Positions 8,249-15,847 of a stretch of DNA of 64,000 bases are shown one piece after another (the first letter of the stretch is position 1; each line of letters opens with the position of its first letter). Source of the DNA: an uncultured Lachnospiraceae bacterium (GTDB lineage Bacteria; Bacillota; Clostridia; Lachnospirales; Lachnospiraceae). The DNA lies in assembly GCA_934432595.1 (NCBI GenBank), contig CAKRYR010000004.1, positions 1 to 64,000 on the forward strand. The letters run 5' to 3'. Below the pieces are notes generated by a model. The model was not told where the DNA came from. It ran no database searches and worked only from the letters and a program-made list of their open reading frames with translations. The position numbers and the translations under genes were made by a program.

Positions 8249-8702
8249 TAAGATAGTAGAATATTTATATTTAAAACAAGATGGTAATTTAGCATATTAT
8301 GATACGTTGACAAAAGTACACAATAGATTATTTTATGACAGAGTGATAAAACAAAAATACTTAGGTAAGGAATGCGTTATAATATTTATTGATATAGACG
8401 GATTGAAGTTTACTAATGATACAAAAGGACACTACGAGGGGGATAAATTGATATTAAGTGTTACGGAACAGTTAAAGAAAATAAGATATGTAGATTATAT
8501 TATAAGATATGGAGGTGATGAATTTATATTAATAGGAGATAAGATTTTAAAAGAAGATTTGAAACTTTTAAATAATGTGAGTTACGGAGTATCTATTAAA
8601 GCAGCTTATGAAGATATGAGTAGTACTATTAGTAAAGCTGATGGATTAATGTATGCCGAAAAAGAAAAAAAGAAAATGTGCAGAAATTATTTTACATATT
8701 AA
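8232..8702 (+). CDS. Free-standing GGDEF-domain diguanylate cyclase (156 aa)
   Basis: GGDEF enzymes join two GTP into cyclic di-GMP. All landmarks are present: YDTLTKVHNR (23-32), the metal-site strand IFIDIDGLKFTND (51-63), and RYGGDEF with GGDEF at 94-98. Five residues before it stands RYVD (85-88), the RxxD inhibitory I-site, so product feedback is likely. At 156 residues the protein is little more than the catalytic domain with no sensor or membrane part, unlike the chromosomal cyclase at 59937. I start at ATG 8232; a TTG at 8220 is in frame. It overlaps the upstream gene. In a phage it could alter the host's lifestyle or serve in defence or counter-defence signalling; both are inference. 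Confidence 0.88.
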   Translation: MIKCVNKIVEYLYLKQDGNLAYYDTLTKVHNRLFYDRVIKQKYLGKECVIIFIDIDGLKFTNDTKGHYEGDKLILSVTEQLKKIRYVDYIIRYGGDEFILIGDKILKEDLKLLNNVSYGVSIKAAYEDMSSTISKADGLMYAEKEKKKMCRNYFTY

Positions 8703-8716
8703 CTAAAAACTATTTA
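8701..8716 (+). promoter_or_regulatory. 16-bp intergenic repeat, copy 2
   Basis: AACTAAAAACTATTTA, starting inside the stop codon of the GGDEF gene and 22 bases before the next start. No -10 box fits between the repeat and the start, so here it cannot be a -35 box for the next gene. Confidence 0.6.
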
Positions 8717-8738
8717 TAAATATTAGGAGTGTGATTTT

Positions 8739-8942
8739 ATGAAGAAGGAATTATTATATTTTTTATTTGGATTATTTTTTATATCTATTTATGAAACAGT
8801 TGCTACCTGGTTAGAATATTTAAAAATTACACCATCAAAAAAGATATTAAAAGGCAATACAGAAATTGAAAGCTTACAGGAATTATTAGATACACAGTTT
8901 AATGAGATACATGGATATGATGTTAATGATGATGAAAATTAA
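8739..8942 (+). CDS. Small single-pass membrane protein (67 aa)
   Basis: Residues 4-24 form one hydrophobic segment, followed by an acidic tail, so a small inner-membrane protein with the tail probably in the cytoplasm. AGGAGTGTGATTTT precedes ATG 8739, the same leader as the gene at 7973. Function unknown. Confidence 0.7.
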   Translation: MKKELLYFLFGLFFISIYETVATWLEYLKITPSKKILKGNTEIESLQELLDTQFNEIHGYDVNDDEN

Positions 8943-8968
8943 TGATTAATAAGAATAGGAGTATGCTT

Positions 8969-9292
8969 ATGGGAAACGAAGTATATCAAAAAAAGAACTT
9001 TTCTATTATCAAAATAGATAAAAGTGGATATATAATAATCAATAAAAATAAAGATTTTGAAGAAGGACATACTCATTTAGAAAGTTTTAAGACAGCAAAA
9101 ATGATTGTAGATTTAGCTTTGAACAAATTAATTCCAAACCATTTATCTCAATATTTATTAATAAGTTTAATTAGAATTAGTGAAGATACAGAATATATAA
9201 ATAAGCTAAAAGCATTACTTAACAATAAGAAAAATAAGACTCAACAAAATTACTATAATAAAAAACCTAATAGGAAAGGAAGTGGTAAGTAG
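8969..9292 (+). CDS. Hypothetical phage protein (107 aa)
   Basis: TAGGAG sits seven bases before ATG 8969; the upstream in-frame ATG at 8942 overlaps the previous stop and has no site. The C-terminal 30 residues are strongly basic and Asn-rich (KKNKTQQNYYNKKPNRKGSGK lies there), suggesting nucleic-acid contact. Not recognised. Ends overlapping the next gene by one base. Confidence 0.65.
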   Translation: MGNEVYQKKNFSIIKIDKSGYIIINKNKDFEEGHTHLESFKTAKMIVDLALNKLIPNHLSQYLLISLIRISEDTEYINKLKALLNNKKNKTQQNYYNKKPNRKGSGK

Positions 9293-9492
9293 TGAATAGT
9301 CTTATTGAAATTTTAATATGGCTAAATAAACCTAGTAATAGGAATAAATTAGGCGATTATGAGTTAAATTGTATTACAGAATCTATTGAAAAATGCACTA
9401 AAGAAATATTTTCTGTTATAGAAAGAGTTAATAAAGAAGAAAGATTTTTATTTTATATCAAATCACTCAAAAGAAATAGAAAGAATAGATAA
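9292..9492 (+). CDS. Hypothetical phage protein (66 aa)
   Basis: GTG start at 9292 (GTAAGTAGTGAAT) overlapping the previous stop, behind AGGAAGTGG. Helical with a basic tail ending KRNRKNR. Unrecognised. Confidence 0.6.
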   Translation: MNSLIEILIWLNKPSNRNKLGDYELNCITESIEKCTKEIFSVIERVNKEERFLFYIKSLKRNRKNR

Positions 9493-9502
9493 TTATGAAA
9501 GG

Positions 9503-9661
9503 ATGATTTTATATAAAAATAAAATTAAACCTATAAATAATGATGATATTCCAAAAATTGATAACAGTAACAATATAGAGATGTATATAGCCTTAGTAAT
9601 ATTTGTTTTGTCTATTATGTGTAGTTTAAGCTATATATTTTTTCAGAAAAGAAGTGATTAA
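9503..9661 (+). CDS. Tiny single-pass membrane protein (52 aa), uncertain start
   Basis: An open frame of 52 codons whose residues 27-47 (MYIALVIFVLSIMCSLSYIFF) make a clear membrane helix ending in QKRSD. The only ATG, at 9503, sits right against GAAAGG, which is too close for normal initiation, and where this element usually has ATG after GGATGATTTTAT there is ATA. The gene may have lost its start or use a poor one. Confidence 0.4.
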   Translation: MILYKNKIKPINNDDIPKIDNSNNIEMYIALVIFVLSIMCSLSYIFFQKRSD

Positions 9662-9664
9662 TAA

Positions 9665-9838
9665 ATGTTATGTAAATTTTCAGAGGGCAAAATATGTGAT
9701 GGTTGTATGTGGTGTTATGATACAGACTACAACGAAAATGATATAGAAGAATATGATTCAGATTTTGATTTTGAAGAAAGAAAGGATGAATTTCACAGTA
9801 AAGGAGAGATGTTATATGAGCAAAATCAAAGGTTATAA
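9665..9838 (+). CDS. Small cysteine-cluster protein (57 aa)
   Basis: ATG 9665 follows AGAAGTGATTAATAA. Cysteines at 3, 11, 14 and 17 (KICDGCMWC) could bind a metal, and an acidic stretch follows. Its end overlaps the next gene by 23 bases. Unrecognised. Confidence 0.5.
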   Translation: MLCKFSEGKICDGCMWCYDTDYNENDIEEYDSDFDFEERKDEFHSKGEMLYEQNQRL

Positions 9839-10814
9839 AGCATTTGATAAAGATTTAAAATGTAGAAATTTTCAATATGAGATTGGTGGGGAATATAAAG
9901 AAAAAGGAGATATTAGTTGTTATACCAATGGCTTCCATTTTTGTAATAATCCATTTGATGTACTAGACTATTACCCTTTAATAGATGACGATGGAGAATT
10001 TTCAAGATTTGCCAAAGTAAAAGGTTCAGGCAAAATTGATAGAAAAGGAAATAAGGTTTGTGTATCAAATATTAAAGTTATTGAAGAATTGAAATTAGGA
10101 GATTTTATAAATAATGGAGTTGAATTTATTCAAAATCAAATAAAAGATTTAGTTGATTGTGAATCAGATGATAGTGGATACGCTGCACAGATAGGTTCAA
10201 GTGGCGACTATGCACAGATAGGTTCAAGTGGATACGCTGCAAAGATAGGTTCAAGTGGATACGCTGCACAGATAGGTTCAAGTGGCGACTATGCAAAGAT
10301 AGGTTTAAGTGGCGACTATGCAAAGATAGGTTTAAGTGGCGACTATGCAAAGATAGGTTCAAGTGGATACGCTGCACAGATAGGTTCAAGTGGCGACTAT
10401 GCACAGATAGGTTCAAGTGGCGACTATGCAAAGATAGGTTTAAGTGGCGACTATGCACAGATAGGTTCAAGTGGCGACGCTGCACAGATAGGTTCAAGTG
10501 GATACGCTGCAAAGATAGGTTCAAGTGGATACGCTGCAAAGATAGGTTCAAGTGGATACGCTGCAAAGATAGGTTCAAGTGGCGACTATGCACAGATAAA
10601 TAGTTCAGGTAACTACTCAGTAATTATGTGTGCAGGTCGCGAATCAAAAGCAAGAGCTAAAAAAGGAAGCTGGATTACTTTAACTGAATGGGAATATGAT
10701 AACGAAGAAAACACATATATTCCTATATGTGTAAAAACTGAACAAGTAGATGGAGAAATAATTAAAGAAGATACATATTATAAGTTGAAAGATGGTAAAT
10801 TTGTTGAAGTGTAA
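9816..10814 (+). CDS. DUF7666-like phage protein with 9-residue repeats (332 aa)
   Basis: The N-terminal 110 residues (KGYKAFDKDLKCRNFQYE, GFHFCNNPFDVLDYYP) match a domain I know from many phages as DUF7666. Then come 16 copies of a 9-residue unit of the form SG(Y/D)(A/Y)A(Q/K)IG(S/L), which should build a beta-helix like pentapeptide-type repeats, and a conserved C-terminal cap (NYSVIMCAGRESKARAKKGSW). Function is unknown; binding or decoy roles are possible. Start at ATG 9816 after AAAGGAGAGATGTTAT. DNA repeats this pure suggest active expansion and contraction. Confidence 0.75.
   Translation: MSKIKGYKAFDKDLKCRNFQYEIGGEYKEKGDISCYTNGFHFCNNPFDVLDYYPLIDDDGEFSRFAKVKGSGKIDRKGNKVCVSNIKVIEELKLGDFINNGVEFIQNQIKDLVDCESDDSGYAAQIGSSGDYAQIGSSGYAAKIGSSGYAAQIGSSGDYAKIGLSGDYAKIGLSGDYAKIGSSGYAAQIGSSGDYAQIGSSGDYAKIGLSGDYAQIGSSGDAAQIGSSGYAAKIGSSGYAAKIGSSGYAAKIGSSGDYAQINSSGNYSVIMCAGRESKARAKKGSWITLTEWEYDNEENTYIPICVKTEQVDGEIIKEDTYYKLKDGKFVEV
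10173..10604 (+). repeat. Sixteen tandem 27-bp coding repeats
   Basis: A 27-base unit (GATAGGTTCAAGTGG plus a variable codon block) repeats 16 times without a gap in frame inside the gene at 9816. Variation is confined to a few codons: GGATACGCT versus GGCGACTAT, CAG versus AAG, TCA versus TTA. The mosaic order of variants suggests recombination between units. Confidence 0.9.
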
Positions 10815-10832
10815 ATTCAAGAGGTATTAAGA

Positions 10833-10901
10833 ATGAAATTTGAGTACAGAATGAACAGATTTCCAAAAGGACAACTTGATATGTTATATGAAATTATTTA
10901 A
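10833..10901 (+). CDS. Possible 22-residue peptide
   Basis: ATG 10833 follows GAGGTATTAAGA and the frame closes after 22 codons (MKFEYRMNRFPKGQLDMLYE then II). It has a ribosome binding site and sits between two sure genes, but nothing else supports it. Confidence 0.3.
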   Translation: MKFEYRMNRFPKGQLDMLYEII

Positions 10902-10918
10902 AGAAAGGATGAATTGAA

Positions 10919-11206
10919 ATGATAGGAAAGAAAGTAATAATAAGAGCAGATAGAGCAGGGGTATTTTATGGAACATTAAAAGCAAAAGAGGGAGACGAAG
11001 TAGTATTAACAAATTGTAGAAGAATATGGTACTGGGATGGTGCAGCAAGCATATCTCAACTTGCAGTTGATGGAACTAGCAAACCACAAAACTGTAAATT
11101 CACAGTAACAGTTGGGGAAATAGTAATATTAGGTGTGGTTGAAATTATACCTTGTACAGAAAAAGCAATCAAATCAATAGAGGGTGTGGATGTATGGAGA
11201 AGTTAA
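10919..11206 (+). CDS. DUF6948-like phage protein (95 aa)
   Basis: The order IIRADRAGVFYGTLK, CRRIWYWDGAASISQLA and GEIVILGVVEIIPCTEKA matches a small beta-rich family seen in phages and prophages (DUF6948 as I recall). AAAGGATGAATTGAA precedes ATG 10919. Its last 13 bases overlap the next gene, and the same pair of families is common side by side in other phages. Function unknown. Confidence 0.75.
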   Translation: MIGKKVIIRADRAGVFYGTLKAKEGDEVVLTNCRRIWYWDGAASISQLAVDGTSKPQNCKFTVTVGEIVILGVVEIIPCTEKAIKSIEGVDVWRS

Positions 11207-11913
11207 TTGAAGAATTTTTAAAAATTGAAGTTGATGATGTTGGTTATGGTTCTGGTTATGGCAATAGTACTGGGTGTGGTAATGCTTATGGTTCTGGTTA
11301 TGGCAATAGTACTGGGTGTGGTAATGCTTATGGTTCTGGTTATGGCAATAGTACTGGGTGTGGTTATGGTTATGGTTATGGTTATGGCAATAGTACTGGG
11401 TGTGGTAATGGTTATGGTTATGGTAGTGACAAGGACATATCAAAATTTAATAATGACAAAGTATACTTAGTTGATGATGTACCAACAATCATTAAAAAAG
11501 TAAAAGATTCTATTGCACAAGGTTACATATTAAATAGTGATTTTACTTTACAATCTTGCTATATAGCAAAAGGTCACAATAAATTTGCACACGGAAAAAC
11601 TGTAAGAAAAGCAGTAGAAGATTTACAAAGTAAGATATTTGAAGATATGGACACAAACGAAGCAATAGAATTGTTTTTACAAGAATTTACAGATTTAGAT
11701 AAAAAATATCCTGTAAAAAACTTTTATATATGGCATAACAGATTAACTGGAAGTTGTGAAATGGGTAGACAATCTTTTGCTAAAAATAAAGGAATTGATT
11801 TAGAAAATGATATGTTTACAGTGCAAGAATTTATTGATTTAACAAGAAACGATTTTGGTGGGGAAATTATAGAACAATTAGAAGAAACTATTAAAAAGGA
11901 GTGTGAAGAATAA
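11194..11913 (+). CDS. Gly-Tyr repeat phage protein (239 aa)
   Basis: A short helix is followed by about 60 residues of Gly, Tyr, Ser, Cys and Asn in 14-residue units (GSGYGNSTGCGNAY), then a conserved C-terminal domain (VYLVDDVPTIIKKV, AKGHNKFAHGKTVRKAV, WHNRLTGSCEMGRQSFAKNK) of a type I know from other phages, where the repeat length varies. The repeat is low-complexity and may be flexible or self-associating. ATG 11194 follows GAGGGTGTGG. Function unknown. Confidence 0.7.
   Translation: MEKLIEEFLKIEVDDVGYGSGYGNSTGCGNAYGSGYGNSTGCGNAYGSGYGNSTGCGYGYGYGYGNSTGCGNGYGYGSDKDISKFNNDKVYLVDDVPTIIKKVKDSIAQGYILNSDFTLQSCYIAKGHNKFAHGKTVRKAVEDLQSKIFEDMDTNEAIELFLQEFTDLDKKYPVKNFYIWHNRLTGSCEMGRQSFAKNKGIDLENDMFTVQEFIDLTRNDFGGEIIEQLEETIKKECEE
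11242..11427 (+). repeat. 42-bp tandem repeats and GGTTAT runs
   Basis: Two full 42-base units from 11248 (GGTTCTGGTTATGGCAATAG and on) and a third that grades into a run of GGTTAT hexamers, all in frame in the gene at 11194. Typical slippage-prone DNA; the open frames on the other strand and in the other frame here are by-products. Confidence 0.85.
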
Positions 11914-11915
11914 AA

Positions 11916-12164
11916 ATGTTTGTAGATTTTAATTCTGTTTTTGGCAGAATGGAGAGATTAAAAAACATAAATTTATCAAAATCAAATCCGTGTCTTAAAT
12001 GTAAAACATTTAAAGAATATCAAGATTTAATTTTGTATGGAAATATAGCAGAAAGGCACGATACTAGATTGCCTAAGTCGTGTGATATATGTACAGATAA
12101 AATTGGATGGCAGTTAGATTGTATAAGTAAACTTGCGTGGTATGAAGAGAATGATAAAACTTAA
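11916..12164 (+). CDS. Small zinc-ribbon-like protein (82 aa)
   Basis: Two CxxC pairs (CLKC and CDIC) 30 residues apart suggest one zinc site. AAGGAGTGTGAAGAATAAAA leads into ATG 11916, two bases after the previous stop, so the genes are coupled. Unrecognised. Confidence 0.65.
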   Translation: MFVDFNSVFGRMERLKNINLSKSNPCLKCKTFKEYQDLILYGNIAERHDTRLPKSCDICTDKIGWQLDCISKLAWYEENDKT

Positions 12165-12182
12165 AGAAAAGGAGTGTGCAGA

Positions 12183-12353
12183 ATGAGTGAAAATATAATT
12201 TTAGAAATACTAGGGGATATAAGAAGTGAAATATTTGATATTTTAGATGATACAGAATTAGAAAAGGTATTAAAAGTTATTGATGAAAAAATGAGTAAAT
12301 ATAGAGGTAAATATAATGATGATATTTTTAATGAATTGATGGAGGAATGGTAA
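12183..12353 (+). CDS. Small acidic helical protein (56 aa)
   Basis: AAAGGAGTGTGCAGA precedes ATG 12183. Its sequence is nearly all helix with many Glu, Asp and Lys. Its stop overlaps the next start (TAATG). Unrecognised. Confidence 0.55.
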   Translation: MSENIILEILGDIRSEIFDILDDTELEKVLKVIDEKMSKYRGKYNDDIFNELMEEW

Positions 12354-12619
12354 TGAGTAGATTAATAGATGCAGATAAGTTGATAGATAAATTAAAAGAA
12401 TATACTAGAACCAATAATTGTGAATTTAATGGTGCGTGTCGTAGCATTATAGAAATTGTTAAACAACAACCAACAGCCTATGATGTTGACAAGGTTGTGA
12501 GTGAATTGGAAGATTATAAGATGTGGAAAGAATTATTGATTTATGACCTTGATTTTAGAGAAAGACAAATTATAAAAAAGGCAATAGATGTTATTAAGGT
12601 AGGTGGAAAAGATGAGTAA
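12353..12619 (+). CDS. Phage protein starting MSRLIDADKL (88 aa)
   Basis: This N-terminal signature is frequent on small proteins of Firmicutes phages. GGAGG lies seven bases before ATG 12353, which overlaps the preceding stop. A truncated copy of the same start (MRLIDVDE) is left at 44151. The function of the family is unknown. Confidence 0.7.
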   Translation: MSRLIDADKLIDKLKEYTRTNNCEFNGACRSIIEIVKQQPTAYDVDKVVSELEDYKMWKELLIYDLDFRERQIIKKAIDVIKVGGKDE

Positions 12620-12770
12620 TTTTGATGATAATTTTTTTGATAAATGCATGACTTGTCAGCATTGCTATACGAAACAAGATGATGATTATGTATATTGTCG
12701 TAAAAATGGTAAATGCAAATATAACAAATATAAGGAAAAGAAATTAAGGGTAGGTGGAATAGATGAGTAG
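12612..12770 (+). CDS. Small cysteine-rich protein (52 aa)
   Basis: CMTCQHCYTK, then C and C further on (YCRKNGKC), fits a small zinc-binding fold. Overlaps both neighbours by eight bases, in the overlapping style of this gene run. Unrecognised. Confidence 0.55.
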   Translation: MSNFDDNFFDKCMTCQHCYTKQDDDYVYCRKNGKCKYNKYKEKKLRVGGIDE

Positions 12771-13146
12771 ATTAAAATTAGAAATGATATTTCAATATAT
12801 AAAAATGAATTTTGGAGGGTTTATGGCAAAAATCACTCCAGCTTGGAAAATGAGAAAACTGCATTTGTGGTGGTTTCACGAAGTTAATGGAAATGCTTTT
12901 AGACGAATTCACGCAATAAATGAAGAATTATTTGAAAAAGATGCCAGAACTTATCATTGTAATATGTGTGGAGGAGTTGTATTTAAAGGTAGTATAAAAT
13001 ATGGAATAGTAATTAACTGTCCTAATTGTGGGTGTCAGTTTGGAGTAGCTTTAGATTTTCCACATAAATTTGAAAGAAGAGAATTAACACAAGTAGCAAG
13101 TAATTGTAAAGATAAAGTAGATGAAAATACCAAATTAATTAGATAA
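12763..13146 (+). CDS. Zinc-ribbon phage protein (127 aa)
   Basis: CNMCGG and CPNCGC form a C4 zinc ribbon in the middle of the protein. ATG 12763 follows GGTAGGTGGAATAG; an internal ATG at 12823 with a stronger site (GGAGGGTTT) would give a 107-residue form, and I cannot choose with certainty. The family is unknown to me. Confidence 0.65.
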   Translation: MSRLKLEMIFQYIKMNFGGFMAKITPAWKMRKLHLWWFHEVNGNAFRRIHAINEELFEKDARTYHCNMCGGVVFKGSIKYGIVINCPNCGCQFGVALDFPHKFERRELTQVASNCKDKVDENTKLIR

Positions 13147-13164
13147 TTAGGAGAGGTGAAATAG

Positions 13165-13323
13165 ATGAATAAAGTAAGAGTAGAATTTTATAACAATTTA
13201 ATAGACAGAATATTAGATAGTAAACTTGAAGCAGATACACAATTAAAAGAAGAATTAGCAAAAAAGACATTTTTTGCTATAAATACAGCTGTAGAAAGGC
13301 AAGGTGGATTAGATGAAAGATAG
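13165..13323 (+). CDS. Small helical protein (52 aa)
   Basis: GGAGAGGTGAAATAG precedes ATG 13165. Charged helix throughout, ending RQGGLDER and overlapping the next gene by 11 bases. Unrecognised. Confidence 0.5.
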   Translation: MNKVRVEFYNNLIDRILDSKLEADTQLKEELAKKTFFAINTAVERQGGLDER

Positions 13324-13621
13324 AGATATGAGTAATGAAGAAGCATTATATGCAATATTTAGTGCAATCGAAATGGGAGATAAAATTGATGCTGGACGTG
13401 ACCCATATTATAGTGTATTTGTATGTGCAGAAAAAGCACTAGAAAAGCAGATTGCAAAGAAACCAACAGTTTTAATCAATGATAAAGATGTAAAAGTTGG
13501 TTGCGTAACATTCAGAAAAGGTGTGAAAACATATAAATGTACTTGTGGATGTTGGGTAACATTATCACAAAATTATTGTAGTCAATGTGGGCAAAAGTTA
13601 GATTTGGAGTTGATTAGATGA
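13313..13621 (+). CDS. Phage protein with C-terminal zinc ribbon (102 aa)
   Basis: An N-terminal helical part is followed by CTCGCW and CSQCGQKLD, the zinc-ribbon ending common to many small phage proteins. AAGGTGGATTAG precedes ATG 13313. It ends in TGA, which shows TGA is a true stop in this element. Function unknown. Confidence 0.7.
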   Translation: MKDRDMSNEEALYAIFSAIEMGDKIDAGRDPYYSVFVCAEKALEKQIAKKPTVLINDKDVKVGCVTFRKGVKTYKCTCGCWVTLSQNYCSQCGQKLDLELIR

Positions 13622-13839
13622 TTAAGAGAAAAAGATATATTGTAATGAGAAAAAATAGAACTGAAATATGGTGCGGAGTTTCAAAACATTTCTACTTTAA
13701 AAAGATTGATGAAATCGGTAATGTGTCTGTAAAAACTTATGAAAGTGAATCTAGGGCAAAAGCAAGTTGTTCTAGTTGGGATAGAGATTTTGAAATAGTG
13801 GAAATAACAGAAACTTTAGATTGGAGTGAAGAAGAATGA
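13618..13839 (+). CDS. Hypothetical phage protein (73 aa)
   Basis: Begins in the ATGA overlap with the previous stop. Basic start (MIKRKRYIVMRKNR), then an aromatic, beta-like sequence ending in acidic residues. Ends TGA overlapping the next ATG. Unrecognised. Confidence 0.6.
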   Translation: MIKRKRYIVMRKNRTEIWCGVSKHFYFKKIDEIGNVSVKTYESESRAKASCSSWDRDFEIVEITETLDWSEEE

Positions 13840-14258
13840 AAATAGATTTATGTAAACTATTAGGAGTTGAAGAGGGAGAAAAGTTCAAGGTTGATGGATA
13901 TGTGGATATTTATTTTATCCAAAATGGTTATATTATTAATGATAGTTTCAAAAGAAAAAGTTGTTTAGAAATAAATGACTTAGTAAACAAAGAGATTACC
14001 AAACTTCCAAAGAAAAAGAAATTTAATCAAAACACATTGAATTTCTTCAAATGTATTGATAAGAAGTATAAATGGATTGCTAAGGATGAGGATGATGCTG
14101 TTTATGCTTTTTGTGAAAAGCCTATAAAAAAAGATAGTTATTGGTTTAATGATGATGGGATGCATTATATAGACAGAGTATTTAATCAAGATATATTTGG
14201 TCAAATCCTATGGGAAGATGAAGAATCAATATATATTGATGATTATGTGGAAAGGTAG
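13836..14258 (+). CDS. Two-module phage protein, MKIDLCKLLG N-terminus (140 aa)
   Basis: The N-terminal part (MKIDLCKLLGVEEGEKF) is a module often seen in Clostridium-group phages. The C-terminal 65 residues (KKYKWIAKDEDDAVYAF, ending SIYIDDYVER) recur on the proteins at 15848 and 41488 behind unrelated N-termini, so this is a shuffled domain family. A stub of this gene's start remains at 43515. Overlaps the previous gene by four bases. Function unknown. Confidence 0.7.
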   Translation: MKIDLCKLLGVEEGEKFKVDGYVDIYFIQNGYIINDSFKRKSCLEINDLVNKEITKLPKKKKFNQNTLNFFKCIDKKYKWIAKDEDDAVYAFCEKPIKKDSYWFNDDGMHYIDRVFNQDIFGQILWEDEESIYIDDYVER

Positions 14259-14266
14259 ATGTATAT

Positions 14267-14626
14267 ATGAGTATTAGAAGTGATTTTTATGTAATAGTTG
14301 GATATGATTTAACTGGTTGTGAAACTGAAAGATATGAAGATTGGAAATATACTGATGAGGGAGAAAAATATCATTGCAATCAATCTAAAGACAAAATTCA
14401 ATTCTTTAATGACCCTATGAGTGGAAATTATTTATATTTTGGTTATATATTGGCAGAGGGCGAAGTATATGAATTTGAAACAACTAAATTTGATGCAGAT
14501 GATATTTATCAAGCAAAAATAAAAGTCCAAGGCGAATTGTTGAAATTAATTAAATTAGGTGTAATACAAGAAGATGCGTATATTAAACGTAATTGCCATG
14601 TAATAGCATTTGAAGAAGTTAGTTAG
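14267..14626 (+). CDS. Hypothetical phage protein (119 aa)
   Basis: Follows the previous gene by eight bases. The N-terminal half is beta-like and aromatic, the C-terminal half helical. I do not recognise a fold with confidence. Confidence 0.65.
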   Translation: MSIRSDFYVIVGYDLTGCETERYEDWKYTDEGEKYHCNQSKDKIQFFNDPMSGNYLYFGYILAEGEVYEFETTKFDADDIYQAKIKVQGELLKLIKLGVIQEDAYIKRNCHVIAFEEVS

Positions 14627-14642
14627 AGAGGTAGATGATAGG

Positions 14643-15836
14643 ATGAACAATTTAAAAATATTTACAGATAATGTAGAGCAAGAAGCATTAGAACAAATAA
14701 ATACATTATTAAAACAAGAAGCATTCAAGAATTGTAAAGTAAGAATTATGCCTGATGTTCACGCAGGTAAAGGTTGTGTAATCGGATTTACAGCAGATTT
14801 AGGGAATAAAGTGATTCCTAACATTGTTGGAGTAGATGTTGCGTGTGGAATGCTTACAGTTGAATTAGGTAATATAGATATTGATTTTGATAAATTAGAT
14901 AAGGCTATAAGAAAAAGAGTTCCTAGTGGTAGAGATGTACATAAAGGAAGAATAGTAAGATTTAAACAATTGCAAAATTTACACTGTTATAGACAGTTAA
15001 AAGATGCCAAAAGATTAGAAAGAAGTATAGGTACTTTAGGTGGTGGAAATCATTTTATTGAGATTGATATTGATGATGATAATAATAAATATTTGATTAT
15101 TCATACAGGAAGTAGAAATCTAGGTAAACAAGTAGCAGAGTATTACCAAAATCTTGCAATAGAACTTATGCAGGGTAAGGATAAATTATACGAAATGCAA
15201 AATAAACTTATTAAAGAATATAAAGAACAAGGTAGAAGAAAAGAAATACAAGAAGCTATTAAGGAATTACATAGAAAATATAATCCTAATCCTTTAAACA
15301 TACCAAAAGAACTATGTTATTTAACTGGTAAATACAGGCAAATGTATTTAGATGATATGGCTATATGTCAAGAATTTGCATCATTAAACAGATGGACAAT
15401 AGCAGAATCTATTTTAGTTGAAATGAAATGGAATATTATTGGTGGTTTTGAAACAATTCATAATTATATTGATTTAGAATCCAATATTGTTCGTAAAGGT
15501 GCTATATCAGCTAAAGATAAAGAAAGAGTATTAATTCCAATAAATATGCGTGATGGTTGTATTATTGGATATGGTAAAGGCAATGAAGATTGGAACTGTT
15601 CAGCACCACATGGAGCAGGAAGAATAATGAGTAGAAGTAAAGCAAAAGAAATTGTATCACTTGAAGAATTTGAAAAGTCAATGGATGGTATCTACACAAC
15701 ATCAGTAAATGAATCAACTATTGATGAAAGCCCTATGGTCTACAAACCCATGAATGAAATTGTAGAGAATATAGAAGATACAGTTTATATATATAAGATT
15801 ATAAAACCAATATATAATTTTAAAGCAAGTAATTAA
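14643..15836 (+). CDS. rtcB: RtcB RNA ligase (397 aa)
   Basis: RtcB joins RNA 2',3'-cyclic phosphate (3'-phosphate) ends to 5'-OH ends using GTP and Mn. The signature blocks are all here: MPDVHAGKGCVIGFT (36-50), GVDVACGM with the metal Asp65 and Cys68, GTLGGGNHFIE with His137, HTGSRNLG with His154, His273, and SAPHGAGR with His323, which should carry GMP. Length is close to the usual 400-480. Start at ATG 14643 with GAGAGGTAG upstream. Together with the KxDG ligase at 16295 it would mend RNAs, such as tRNAs cut by host anticodon nucleases. This counter-defence use is known for phage RNA repair but is inferred here. Confidence 0.92.
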   Translation: MNNLKIFTDNVEQEALEQINTLLKQEAFKNCKVRIMPDVHAGKGCVIGFTADLGNKVIPNIVGVDVACGMLTVELGNIDIDFDKLDKAIRKRVPSGRDVHKGRIVRFKQLQNLHCYRQLKDAKRLERSIGTLGGGNHFIEIDIDDDNNKYLIIHTGSRNLGKQVAEYYQNLAIELMQGKDKLYEMQNKLIKEYKEQGRRKEIQEAIKELHRKYNPNPLNIPKELCYLTGKYRQMYLDDMAICQEFASLNRWTIAESILVEMKWNIIGGFETIHNYIDLESNIVRKGAISAKDKERVLIPINMRDGCIIGYGKGNEDWNCSAPHGAGRIMSRSKAKEIVSLEEFEKSMDGIYTTSVNESTIDESPMVYKPMNEIVENIEDTVYIYKIIKPIYNFKASN

Positions 15837-15847
15837 GGAGGTAGAAA

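Noticed and set aside
10126..10593. Long open frame on the - strand across the 27-bp repeats
   Set aside because: It mirrors the repeats of the + strand gene (HLNLS units), has no ribosome binding site and lies wholly inside a well-supported gene.
10173..10604. Regular 27-bp repeats taken as a possible CRISPR array
   Set aside because: Units are contiguous, without spacers, and code in frame for a protein with conserved flanks.
11174..11470. Open frames on both strands in the Gly-Tyr repeat region (VLVMA and HNHNH repeats)
   Set aside because: By-products of low-complexity GGTTAT-type DNA in the gene at 11194; no start signals.
14610..14642. Upstream in-frame start for RtcB at 14610
   Set aside because: It lies inside the preceding gene, has no ribosome binding site, and RtcB homology begins at the Met at 14643.
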